A stretch of DNA of 10,110 nt. Source: JALHRI01 sp044351685 (GTDB lineage Bacteria > Pseudomonadota > Alphaproteobacteria > Rickettsiales > UBA3002). This document shows positions 1-6,550 of this stretch, piece by piece. Under the pieces are notes generated by a model. It was not told where the DNA came from. It searched no databases and saw only the letters and a list, made by a program, of their open reading frames with translations. Location of the stretch: assembly GCA_044351685.1 (NCBI GenBank), contig JBILFK010000040.1:1-10110 (forward strand). The letters run 5' to 3'. The position numbers were made by a program, and so were the translations under genes. Within the stretch, counting starts at the first letter, position 1. The number at the start of each line of letters is the position of its first letter.

Positions 1-1596
1 CGCGGCATATTCCAGTGCGCGGGCTTTTTCGGCTTCCTGTTGTTCGGCAAGTGTTGCTTCGCCCTGCGCATCGACAATCGCGATGCTCCAGCGCATGCCT
101 GTCCACTCGTTCAGTTTGCGCTGAATACGCACGGGAACATCGGGTGCAATATACCCTGCAGGCTGGAAGGCAATGCGGCCAACGGTGAAATTCACCAAGC
201 GTAAATCTTGCCGCAAATGCGCCATTAAAATCGGTTCGCGGTGCTGTTCGAATAGCGCCACCACTTCCTGAAAATCTTGCGGTACGGAAATAGGGTTTGG
301 TTGCAGCACTGGCGCAAGCGCCGTGGCCCCCGCGCTGGAAGTGCGCGGTGTAGCAGCAATAGGGCCGTGGGTGTTGGCGGTAGGCAGCGATTGGACATTT
401 CCCGGCCGAGGCGCAGGTGCCGCCGCAGGTACAAAACTGCCATTTTGTACGCTACGAATCAGCGCTGCAGGCGTGGGTAGTTGCGAGGCATATGCCAAAC
501 GCACCAGCAACATATCGAAGCTGGCTTTGGGGTTGTTGCTGAAGCGCATTTCTTCGTTGGCTTTGCATAAAATTTGCCAGGCGCGGGTGAGGCTCGCCAC
601 CGAGATTTTTTCGGCCATGACTTTGCCGAGTTCTTGTTCGGCGCCAGAATAATGCACATCGGCCGCGAGTTTTGGCGCGGCTTTTAGGCGGGTGAGATAA
701 TGCGTGATTTCCAGTAAATCGCCCAGCATCATGGCGCTATCGGCAGCGCCGGCCGACATGTCGGCGGCAAGCTGCAATGCTTCTTCCGAGCGCCCTTCGA
801 GCACATGCTGAAGCAAGGCAAACATATGCGACTTATCGGCCATGCCAAGCATGTTGCGCAGCGATTCAGCAGTGAGGTTGGTGGCTCCCGTTTCATCGGT
901 ATGCATGGCAATGGCCTGATCGAGCATGGAAAGCGCATCGCGCACCGAACCTTCGGCGCTGGCGGCAATCAGCTGCGCGCATTCCTCGGGTAATGAAATG
1001 GATTCACGCGCGGCAATATCCACCAAATGCGCAGCCAAACCATCGGTGTCCAAGCGGCGCAAATCGAAGCGCTGGCAGCGCGAAATAATGGTGACGGGGA
1101 TTTTACGGATTTCGGTTGTCGCAAAAATAAACTTCACATGTGGGGGTGGTTCTTCGAGAGTTTTCAGCAGCGCGTTGAACGCGTTTTTACTCAGCATGTG
1201 CACTTCGTCGATGATGTACACTTTGTAGCGACCAGAAACGGGCGCATATTGTACCGAATCAATGATATCGCGAATATCATCGACCCCGGTACGCGAGGCA
1301 GCATCCATTTCAATGACATCGACATGCCTATCTTCGGCGATCATTTTGCAGTTGGGGCAAACGCCACACGGTGTGGTGGTGGGTTCGCCGTTACCATCGG
1401 GCCCGATACAATTCAGGCCTCGCGCGATAATGCGTGCGGTGGTGGTTTTACCGATACCGCGAATGCCGGTGAGAATGAACGCATGCGCAATACGCCCCGA
1501 TTGAAACGCGTTGGTAAGCGTGCGCACCAATACTTCTTGGCCGATGAGGTCGGCGAAGGTGGTAGGGCGGTATTTTCGGGCTAAAACGCGGTACAT
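1..1596 (-). CDS. dnaX: DNA polymerase III subunit tau/gamma (partial, 3' end off the window)
   Basis: This is the ATPase subunit of the replicative clamp loader. It loads the beta clamp and, through the tau C-terminus, ties polymerase cores to the helicase. All 532 codons in the window are open. The protein begins MYRVLARKYRP, the usual DnaX start. Walker A (GIRGIGKT) is at residues 44-51. The zinc-binding cysteines are C63, C77, C80 and C83, with a longer first spacing than in E. coli. Walker B (VYIIDE) is at 126-131 and the sensor motif SRC at 172-174. A Pro/Ala-rich linker spans about 385-430, followed by the start of the tau-specific region. The stop codon lies left of the window. I saw no A-rich slippery site of the E. 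coli frameshift type, so the window gives no evidence for a separate gamma product. The start has no visible Shine-Dalgarno. The SRP RNA gene lies upstream on the same strand. Confidence 0.97.
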   Translation of the reverse strand, partial: MYRVLARKYRPTTFADLIGQEVLVRTLTNAFQSGRIAHAFILTGIRGIGKTTTARIIARGLNCIGPDGNGEPTTTPCGVCPNCKMIAEDRHVDVIEMDAASRTGVDDIRDIIDSVQYAPVSGRYKVYIIDEVHMLSKNAFNALLKTLEEPPPHVKFIFATTEIRKIPVTIISRCQRFDLRRLDTDGLAAHLVDIAARESISLPEECAQLIAASAEGSVRDALSMLDQAIAMHTDETGATNLTAESLRNMLGMADKSHMFALLQHVLEGRSEEALQLAADMSAGAADSAMMLGDLLEITHYLTRLKAAPKLAADVHYSGAEQELGKVMAEKISVASLTRAWQILCKANEEMRFSNNPKASFDMLLVRLAYASQLPTPAALIRSVQNGSFVPAAAPAPRPGNVQSLPTANTHGPIAATPRTSSAGATALAPVLQPNPISVPQDFQEVVALFEQHREPILMAHLRQDLRLVNFTVGRIAFQPAGYIAPDVPVRIQRKLNEWTGMRWSIAIVDAQGEATLAEQQEAEKARALEYAA

Positions 1597-1600
1597 TGTT

Positions 1601-1621
1601 CAGGTTTCAGGTTTCAAGTTT
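1601..1621 (-). repeat. Tandem heptamer in the dnaX leader
   Basis: Three adjacent 7-base units sit just upstream of the dnaX start: CAGGTTT, CAGGTTT and CAAGTTT on the plus strand. On the dnaX strand this reads as repeated GAAACCT-like units that occupy the place where a ribosome binding site would be. No GGAGG-like sequence is present. The function is unknown. Confidence 0.6.
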
Positions 1622-1713
1622 CAACAAACGACATGATTCGAGCACAGAATGTGCGAGTCAGCCTTGAGCACGTTTCATTGCGCAGGCCAGGAGGCCGGAG
1701 CAGGAAGCAACGT

Positions 1714-1741
1714 AAAAAACGAACCGCGCCCAAAAGCGCGG
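1714..1741 (-). terminator. Intrinsic terminator of the SRP RNA gene
   Basis: On the minus strand a perfect 6-bp GC stem (CCGCGC, 1741-1736, with GCGCGG, 1729-1724) closes a 6-base loop TTTTGG. It is followed by a T-rich tract at 1723-1714 that includes six consecutive T. It lies directly after the 3' strand of the SRP RNA, as expected for that transcript. dnaX therefore probably depends on readthrough or on its own promoter between 1713 and 1597. Confidence 0.85.
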
Positions 1742-1834
1742 GTGACTGGCGGACGACCCGATGCGAACATCTGCGACGGTTGCTTCGTTTCCGACCTGGC
1801 CGGGTTGACAGCGGCAACGTCCGCCGCCAGCCGG
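1742..1834 (-). ncRNA. ffs: Signal recognition particle RNA, small bacterial type (4.5S)
   Basis: This is the RNA core of the signal recognition particle. It binds Ffh and its receptor FtsY and targets nascent membrane proteins to the inner membrane. The conserved helix 8 is explicit on the minus strand: CAGG at 1798-1795, a TCG/CGA stem closing a GAAA tetraloop (1791-1788), and AGCA at 1784-1781. Flanking pairs continue the rod: ACCCG near 1805-1801 with CGGGT at 1760-1756, and CTGGCGG at 1830-1824 with CCGCCAG at 1752-1746. The length of about 93 nt fits the small type without an Alu domain. The ends are estimates, about 5 nt either way. The 3' end is limited by the terminator and the 5' end by the possible promoter. 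Position upstream of dnaX is common in Alphaproteobacteria. The loop is GAAA, where E. coli has GGAA; both are GNRA loops. Confidence 0.93.
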
Positions 1835-1838
1835 TGTT

Positions 1839-1866
1839 ACTTTACTGCACATTTCACCGTGCGCAA
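1839..1866 (-). promoter_or_regulatory. Possible promoter for the SRP RNA
   Basis: On the minus strand a -35-like TTGCGC (1866-1861), a 16-base spacer and a -10-like TAAAGT (1844-1839) would place the start near 1832, where the SRP rod begins. Each hexamer matches the sigma-70 consensus only partly. Position is the main support. Confidence 0.35.
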
Positions 1867-1905
1867 GCAGTTTAGCAGGGCATTTCACAGCAGATTCGTG
1901 GAGTA

Positions 1906-1932
1906 TTGGTAAAAAGGGCGTTAGATTTTAAT
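1906..1932 (+). promoter_or_regulatory. Possible ftsK promoter
   Basis: TTGGTA (1906-1911) and TTTAAT (1927-1932) are separated by 15 bases, which is short for a sigma-70 site. They lie 20 bases upstream of the ftsK ATG, in the divergent spacer shared with the SRP RNA. The AT-rich hexamer is a 5/6 match to the consensus -10. This is a weak call. Confidence 0.28.
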
Positions 1933-1952
1933 GTCAACGTAACCGAGGCTCT

Positions 1953-4271
1953 ATGACTTCTCGCGCCCTCAGTATGGCTTCTATGCTTTTATTCCCACCA
2001 TTTCTGATGCGCCGTGCGCATGAATTGTTTGCCCTGTTATTCACGGCGCTCGCCGTCTATGTGGCGGCATGCCTTATCAGCTATCACCCGGGCGATATGT
2101 CGTGGAATCAAACAGGCGCCAGCAACCTGCATAATTTAGGCGGCGCGATGGGGGCAACCTTGGCCGATGCGCTTATCCAAACGCTTGGTTGGAGTGCATG
2201 GCTGGCAGTGTTCGCATTTATGGGCTGGGCATGGCGGCTTTCGCTGCGCGATGCCACGCGTGGGCAAATGCTGTGGCGTGGTGTGGCGCTGGCAGTGGCA
2301 CTTATATGCAGCTCAACGTTGCTGGCACTCATTGCCGTAAAAAGCGATATGGCGATGTTTCAGAATGCCAGTGGCGCCATTGGTATCGTGGTTGCCTTTA
2401 AGCTGGTGCCGCTGATCACCAGTGCAGGCCTGATGATACTCATGGGTGTATGCGCACTTTTATCGTTACCTTTGGCGCTTGGCTTACGTTTCCACGAATG
2501 GGTGGCGCTAAGTATTTTATTGCGCTTTGGCGCGGGCATGCTTGCTTCGGGTGTGATGGCGGTGATTGGTTTGCTGCGCCGCCCTGCGCGCAGCGACGAT
2601 GATGAGGAAGTTGAAGAGGATGACGACCACATCGTTTCCGAAGATGACGATGAAGAGGATATTACCGAAAAACCAAGGCGCTCGCCAAAATTAGAATCGG
2701 ACGCGAAAAAACGTGTGGAAGCCCGCCGCAAGAAAGAAGCCGAGCAAATCGCTCTCGAACTGCGCAGCCGCAAAGGTGATTTCACCTTGCCATCTGTGAA
2801 CCTGCTGCAAAAGCAGGTGGTAAAAAAAGCCAAGCAGCAAAGCGAACAATCGCTTGAGCAGAATGCACGGTTGCTGGAAAGCGTGCTGATGGATTTTGGC
2901 GTAAAAGGCGAAATTACCGCTGTGCGCCCTGGCCCAGTGGTAACATTGTATGAACTCGAACCCGCGCCGGGTATTAAATCTTCCCGCGTGATTGGCTTGG
3001 CCGATGACATTGCCCGCTCGATGAGCGCGATTTCCGCACGCATCGCGGTGATTCCCGGGCGCAATGCGATAGGCATTGAACTGCCGAATGCCCACCGCGA
3101 AACCGTGTATCTGCGCGAATTATTTGAAGATGAAGTCTACGAAGAAACCGAAGCCAAACTGCCCTTGGTATTAGGCAAAGATATTGGCGGCGAAGCCATT
3201 ATCGCTGACCTTGCCAAAATGCCGCATTTGCTGGTGGCGGGAACCACGGGTTCGGGGAAATCGGTGGCGATTAACACGATGATTATGTCGCTGATCTATC
3301 ACCTGACACCTGAGCAGTGTAAATTCATCATGATTGACCCAAAAATGCTCGAGCTTTCGGTGTATGACGACATTCCGCATTTGCTGGCCCCGGTGGTCAC
3401 CGAGCCTGCAAAGGCCGTAGTGGCACTGAAATGGACAGTGAAGGAAATGGAAAACCGTTACCGCTTAATGTCGCATTTAGGGGTGCGCAACATTGAAAGC
3501 TACAACAAGCGCCTCGAAGAAGCGCGCAAGAAGGGCGAAGAACTGACCCGCAGCGTGCAAACAGGGTTTGACCCTGAAACGGGCAAACCGATTATGGAAA
3601 AGCAACCGCTCGATATGTCGGCGTTGCCATTTATTGTGGTGGTGGTCGATGAAATGGCCGACTTAATGCTGGTGGCGGGGAAGGATATTGAAACCTCGAT
3701 TCAGCGTTTGGCACAAATGGCACGTGCGGCGGGCATTCACATTATTATGGCAACACAGCGCCCATCGGTGGATGTGATTACCGGCGTGATTAAGGCTAAC
3801 TTCCCCACACGTATTTCGTTTCAGGTGACCAGCAAAATCGATTCGCGCACGATTCTGGGTGAGCAGGGTGCTGAGCAGTTGTTGGGGCAGGGCGATATGC
3901 TGTTTATGGCCGGTGGTGGCCGTATCAGTCGGGTGCATGGCCCGTTCATTTCCGATAAAGAAGTGGAAAATATTGTGGCCTACCTACGCACGCAGGGTGA
4001 CCCTGCCTATGACGAAGCCATCACCCGCGACGAGGAAGAAGAAGGCGCGCAAAGCGGCATGTTCGATGAAGAAGAAACCGAAGCCGAACGTGAGCTGTAT
4101 AAGCAGGCGGTGGAATGTGTGGTGCGCGAGCAAAAGGCTAGCACCAGCTATATTCAGCGCCGCCTGAAAATAGGCTATAACCGTGCCGCGCGTATCATCG
4201 AGAAAATGGAAGCTGAAGGCATTGTGGGTGCGCCCAACCATGTAGGAAAACGTGAAGTGCTGATGCGATAG
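1953..4271 (+). CDS. ftsK: DNA translocase FtsK
   Basis: This is a septum-anchored, ATP-driven DNA pump that moves the chromosome terminus through the closing division site and activates dimer resolution. The first 210 or so residues hold several hydrophobic segments (about 25-43, 75-95, 105-128, 140-175 and 185-208), as in the FtsK membrane domain. A very acidic linker rich in D and E follows at about 212-240, then a charged K/R/E stretch. The motor has Walker A GTTGSGKS at 430-437 and Walker B with D566-E567 after a run of valines. The last 60 or so residues form the winged-helix gamma domain, which in the family reads KOPS polarity sites. At 772 aa it has the short linker usual in Alphaproteobacteria, far shorter than in E. 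coli. The ATG at 1953 has GAGG 7 bases upstream. Internal Met codons at residues 8, 11 and 19 are less well supported. Confidence 0.97.
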   Translation: MTSRALSMASMLLFPPFLMRRAHELFALLFTALAVYVAACLISYHPGDMSWNQTGASNLHNLGGAMGATLADALIQTLGWSAWLAVFAFMGWAWRLSLRDATRGQMLWRGVALAVALICSSTLLALIAVKSDMAMFQNASGAIGIVVAFKLVPLITSAGLMILMGVCALLSLPLALGLRFHEWVALSILLRFGAGMLASGVMAVIGLLRRPARSDDDEEVEEDDDHIVSEDDDEEDITEKPRRSPKLESDAKKRVEARRKKEAEQIALELRSRKGDFTLPSVNLLQKQVVKKAKQQSEQSLEQNARLLESVLMDFGVKGEITAVRPGPVVTLYELEPAPGIKSSRVIGLADDIARSMSAISARIAVIPGRNAIGIELPNAHRETVYLRELFEDEVYEETEAKLPLVLGKDIGGEAIIADLAKMPHLLVAGTTGSGKSVAINTMIMSLIYHLTPEQCKFIMIDPKMLELSVYDDIPHLLAPVVTEPAKAVVALKWTVKEMENRYRLMSHLGVRNIESYNKRLEEARKKGEELTRSVQTGFDPETGKPIMEKQPLDMSALPFIVVVVDEMADLMLVAGKDIETSIQRLAQMARAAGIHIIMATQRPSVDVITGVIKANFPTRISFQVTSKIDSRTILGEQGAEQLLGQGDMLFMAGGGRISRVHGPFISDKEVENIVAYLRTQGDPAYDEAITRDEEEEGAQSGMFDEEETEAERELYKQAVECVVREQKASTSYIQRRLKIGYNRAARIIEKMEAEGIVGAPNHVGKREVLMR

Positions 4272-4273
4272 GC

Positions 4274-4399
4274 AAGGCAGCCTGAATTTTGCCAGCTACT
4301 GTGTCGTTCTTCGGCTCGTCTGGCATCATGTACGCACAAAGTACACTCAGCCTTCCTCGCCTCGAACTTCTCATACCTGGCGAAAATTGAGGCTGCCTT
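4274..4399. repeat. Long imperfect inverted repeat between ftsK and lolA
   Basis: The arms at 4274-4295 and 4377-4399 pair over about 22 positions, with one mismatch (4284 against 4389) and one bulged G (4382). Between them are 81 bases that carry a smaller hairpin at the centre, TGTAC (4329-4333) with GTACA (4341-4345). The left arm starts 3 bases after the ftsK stop and the right arm ends 3 bases before an upstream in-frame ATG for lolA. The layout resembles dispersed palindromic intergenic elements or MITEs. It could also act as an RNA hairpin between the two genes, for example to limit readthrough or protect the ftsK mRNA end. It encodes no transposase, and only this copy was seen in the window. 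Confidence 0.75.
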
Positions 4400-4459
4400 T
4401 CAATGCGGTGGCGTCACCTTCCGCTTGCCATAGGCGCGCTTCAGCACTATGTGCGGTGC

Positions 4460-5080
4460 ATGCGTTTTATACTCACATGCTTTGTTATCCTTGGCCTTTC
4501 ACAGGCTGCGCACGCAGCGGTCGATGTGAAGGCGCATCTGGCCGATATTGTGCGGGTGGAATCGTATTTAAGCAACCTGACAACATTGAAGGCCGAATTC
4601 TCGCAGGTTGCCCCGAACGGCGACCTATCCGCAGGCACGTTTTTCCTAAAGCGCCCCGGTAAAATGCGCTGGCAATATAAGCCGCCCACCCCGATTTTAC
4701 TGGTTTCGGATGGCGATACTGTCACCTATTTCGATGCCGAGCTGGATCAGGTGAATTTTATTTCGCTCGATGATACGCTCGCCGGGTTTTTGGCCCAAAA
4801 AACTATGAAATTGAACGGCGAAGCCACCGAACTGATGGCGTTTGAGGCATCAAACGGGGCTATCCGGGTGACATTACAGCAGCGCGGAAAGCCAGAGCAG
4901 GGCTCACTCACACTCGAATTTTCCGATCGCCCATTGCTGCTTCGGCAAATGGTGGTGAGTGATAGTGCAGGCAACAGCACGCGTGTGGCATTTCAGGGCG
5001 CACAATATGGCGCAAAACTGCCCGATTCTCTGTTTGTTTTTGAGGATCCGCGCGGGGTTACGCCGCGTAAACGCAACTAG
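4460..5080 (+). CDS. lolA: Outer-membrane lipoprotein carrier protein LolA
   Basis: This is a periplasmic chaperone that takes mature lipoproteins from the LolCDE exporter and carries them to the outer membrane. With the start at 4460 the product is 206 aa and opens with a textbook signal peptide: MRFILTC, then a hydrophobic stretch ending AAHA, with cleavage likely before AVDV. The mature part shows LolA hallmarks: an early KAEFSQ, then GTFFLKRPGKMRWQY, and a following DGDTVTYFD strand. The frame is open to an ATG at 4403, which would add 19 residues in front of the signal peptide. I prefer 4460 because it gives a normal signal sequence, although neither start has a strong Shine-Dalgarno. 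The gene follows ftsK in the same direction, with the inverted repeat between them. LolA after FtsK is common in Alphaproteobacteria. Confidence 0.92.
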   Translation: MRFILTCFVILGLSQAAHAAVDVKAHLADIVRVESYLSNLTTLKAEFSQVAPNGDLSAGTFFLKRPGKMRWQYKPPTPILLVSDGDTVTYFDAELDQVNFISLDDTLAGFLAQKTMKLNGEATELMAFEASNGAIRVTLQQRGKPEQGSLTLEFSDRPLLLRQMVVSDSAGNSTRVAFQGAQYGAKLPDSLFVFEDPRGVTPRKRN

Positions 5081-5132
5081 TTGTCACATTTCCTTCATCA
5101 AATGTTCGCATAAGCTTCACACACAGAAGCGC

Positions 5133-5159
5133 TGGTTTTAGGTATAACCAAACTATAGA
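5133..5159 (+). promoter_or_regulatory. Possible promoter with a dyad upstream of the DUF1150 gene
   Basis: TATAGA (5154-5159) is a good -10-like hexamer 24 bases before the DUF1150 ATG. A TGGTTT (5133-5138) could be a poor -35 with a 15-base spacer. The same stretch holds a 5-bp dyad, TGGTT (5133-5137) with AACCA (5146-5150), which could be an operator half-site pair. No terminator is visible after lolA (5081-5132), so readthrough from lolA is also possible. Confidence 0.35.
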
Positions 5160-5183
5160 ACACACGCAACATAGGAGCCAACC

Positions 5184-5405
5184 ATGCAACTGATCGATAC
5201 ACGCGACTCACAAGCGGTACAAGATATGATGATGTCGATGTTAGGTATGGATACCATGGCGTATATCAAACCAACGCTTTCTGATGGCATGACGGTATTT
5301 GCAGTGTACGCTGCTGACGGTACCCAGCTAGCCGTATTCGATACCGAAGAATCAGCTTACTACACCGCCCGCCGCAATAACCTTGAGCCAGTGAGCCTGC
5401 AATAA
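5184..5405 (+). CDS. DUF1150 family small protein
   Basis: This is a 73-aa soluble acidic protein. The centre and C-terminus (YAADGTQLAVFDTEESAYY, then ARRNNLEPVSLQ at the end) match the pattern I recognise for DUF1150, a short alphaproteobacterial family of unknown biochemical role that I recall near small heat-shock protein genes in some relatives. No heat-shock gene is in this window. A Met-rich stretch (MMMSMLGMDTM) occupies about residues 15-25. The ATG is well supported by AGGAG 7 bases upstream (5173-5177). Its stop codon TAA (5403-5405) shares its last A with the ATG of a 34-codon ORF. Family assignment is from memory of the sequence pattern. No function should be inferred. Confidence 0.85.
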   Translation: MQLIDTRDSQAVQDMMMSMLGMDTMAYIKPTLSDGMTVFAVYAADGTQLAVFDTEESAYYTARRNNLEPVSLQ

Positions 5406-5509
5406 TGGTACTCGTGGTCGCAAGCGTGCTCGGCACGGCATGGGTGGGCGCAGTGGCATATTGCATTTCCCCGATTATCGATAAAATCAACTGGCAGTTA
5501 AGCAGCTAG
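5405..5509 (+). CDS. Candidate 34-aa single-pass membrane protein, coupled to the DUF1150 gene
   Basis: The ATG overlaps the DUF1150 stop in a TAATG arrangement typical of translational coupling. The product is 34 aa: a hydrophobic first 22 or so residues (MVLVVASVLGTAWVGAV, then AYCISP) with no charge, then a short polar tail with DKINWQ. That fits one membrane helix or an uncleaved signal anchor. There is no separate Shine-Dalgarno beyond the upstream gene's coding sequence. The stop (5507-5509) lies 12 bases inside the 3' end of convergent xthA. I do not recognise a family. A chance ORF of this length is possible. The exact stop-start overlap and the hydrophobic composition are the reasons to list it. 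Confidence 0.5.
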   Translation: MVLVVASVLGTAWVGAVAYCISPIIDKINWQLSS

Positions 5510-6286
5510 TGTTACTATCACCGGCACATGGTCTGATGTGCTTTCCAAATCCCGCGTTTCCTTAAAAATCTCTACCGACTTCAATGCTTCTTTCAGTGTG
5601 GGCGAAACCCACACGTGATCCAGTCTGCGGCCACGGTTACTGGCTTTCCAGTCGCGGGTACGATAACTCCACCAGCTATAGAGTTTTTCCGTTTCCGGCA
5701 CAAAATGCCGTGCGGCATCTATCCACTTACCTGCGGCGATAAGGGCGTGCATTTTATCGCGCTCAATCGGCGTATGGCTTACCACATCGCGCAGTTGCTT
5801 CGACGACCAGACATCGTGCTCGAGCGGGGCAATGTTTAAATCACCCACCAGTATATTTTTTTCTTTGGGCTTTAGTGTTGCCGACCACTCCTTCAGTGTA
5901 TCAACAAACGCTAACTTATCGCGGAATTTTGGGTTGGCCTGAACATCCGGAATGTCGCCGCCCGCAGGGATATAAAAATTATGTACCGTAATACCGTTAT
6001 GTAGTGTGGCTGCAATATGCCGTTTATCGCCGTTGTTCAACACATCCATCGTGCTGTGCAGCGCTATAGGATGCTTGGCAAGAATCGCTACACCATTATA
6101 GCTTTTCTGGACAGCGAACACCACGTGAGGAAATCCAAGTTCGCGCACCAAATCATGCGGAAACTGCGCATCTTCTACTTTTGTTTCCTGCAAACACAGT
6201 ACATCGGGCGCGTGCTGAGCAATGAAATGTTGTAAGATAGGGCCACGAATGCGCAGCGAATTGATATTCCATGTAGCGAGTTTCAT
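5498..6286 (-). CDS. xthA: Exodeoxyribonuclease III (AP endonuclease)
   Basis: This is a Mg-dependent exonuclease/AP endonuclease that nicks 5' of abasic sites in base-excision repair and trims 3' blocked ends. The product is 262 aa, the usual size. It starts MKLATWNINSLRIR with N7, and has E34 in LQETK, Y105 in NFYIPAGG, D149 and N151 in GDLNIAP, D223 in RRLDHVW, and the final D252-H253 in SDHVPV. All catalytic residues of the Xth family are therefore present. The start at 6286 has GGAGG 9 bases upstream. The frame continues upstream for 31 more codons, but that part has no Xth similarity. The gene is convergent with the DUF1150 gene and its small partner and overlaps the latter by 12 bases. 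No terminator is visible at the junction. Confidence 0.96.
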   Translation of the reverse strand: MKLATWNINSLRIRGPILQHFIAQHAPDVLCLQETKVEDAQFPHDLVRELGFPHVVFAVQKSYNGVAILAKHPIALHSTMDVLNNGDKRHIAATLHNGITVHNFYIPAGGDIPDVQANPKFRDKLAFVDTLKEWSATLKPKEKNILVGDLNIAPLEHDVWSSKQLRDVVSHTPIERDKMHALIAAGKWIDAARHFVPETEKLYSWWSYRTRDWKASNRGRRLDHVWVSPTLKEALKSVEIFKETRDLESTSDHVPVIVTLAA

Positions 6287-6343
6287 TGATGATGGCCTCC
6301 AGCAATTTCTCCATAAGCCACTCGAGGCAGAAATGAAATCCAT

Positions 6344-6376
6344 AAAAAAATAAGGGAGGCCGATGAAAGCCTCCCT
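6344..6376 (-). terminator. Orphan intrinsic terminator upstream of xthA
   Basis: On the minus strand a perfect 8-bp stem (AGGGAGGC, 6376-6369, with GCCTCCCT, 6360-6353) has an 8-base loop. After the stem comes TA, then seven T at 6350-6344. This is a canonical Rho-independent terminator, and it faces away from ubiH. No recognisable coding gene precedes it on that strand, and xthA starts 58 bases after its T-tract. It therefore either ends a small RNA made from 6377-6460 or attenuates a long xthA leader. Confidence 0.8.
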
Positions 6377-6452
6377 CAATCAAATGCAGGAACAATAAAG
6401 CTGTTTACGCAATGGCTGTGCCAACCGGGTGGTAGTGAAAAATCAGTTGGTT
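6345..6452 (-). ncRNA. Candidate small RNA or xthA leader ending at the orphan terminator
   Basis: On the minus strand a promoter-like pair, TTGAAG (6488-6483) and CATAAC (6464-6459) with an 18-base spacer, would start a transcript near 6452. It would end at the terminator at 6376-6344, giving about 108 nt. Inside it, CCAAC (6450-6446) can pair with GTTGG (6425-6421), a 5-bp stem enclosing 20 bases. No ORF longer than about 20 codons exists here on either strand with a credible start. The only direct signal is the terminator. The promoter is a moderate match, so this stays a hypothesis. Confidence 0.4.
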
Positions 6453-6550
6453 GTAGCGGTTATGCAATCATGGGATGCCTTGCTTCAATGCAGGGTGCCT
6501 AAAAATAAGGCTACTTGGCAAGCGCCCTGCCGCCTGATAAGGCTGGCGAC

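Noticed and set aside
1027..1584. A 185-codon open frame on the plus strand inside dnaX
   Set aside because: It is antisense to the well-supported dnaX ATPase domain and shows no recognisable protein pattern or ribosome binding site.
1633..1912. Several short overlapping open frames on both strands in the dnaX-ftsK gap
   Set aside because: They cover the SRP RNA gene and its terminator, and the GC-rich RNA sequence explains the lack of stops.
2360..3076. A 238-codon open frame on the minus strand inside ftsK
   Set aside because: It is antisense to the ftsK acidic linker and motor start. Its Ser-rich composition simply mirrors the Asp/Glu codons of that linker.
4403..4459. An N-terminal extension of LolA from the upstream ATG
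   Set aside because: It would place 19 polar residues before a normal signal peptide, which would impair export. The Met at 4460 gives the expected form.
6287..6379. An N-terminal extension of XthA by 31 codons
   Set aside because: The Xth family starts at MKLATWN, GGAGG lies at the right distance from 6286, and the extension runs through the orphan terminator.
6402..6467. A 20-codon minus-strand ORF from a TTG before the orphan terminator, as an attenuation leader peptide
   Set aside because: It has no ribosome binding site, it would begin upstream of the proposed transcript start, and its residues show no run of one amino acid tied to xthA control.
6515..6550. A TTG start for the ubiH-like gene
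   Set aside because: The added 12 residues do not match the family, and the ATG at 6551 sits right before the FAD-binding strand.
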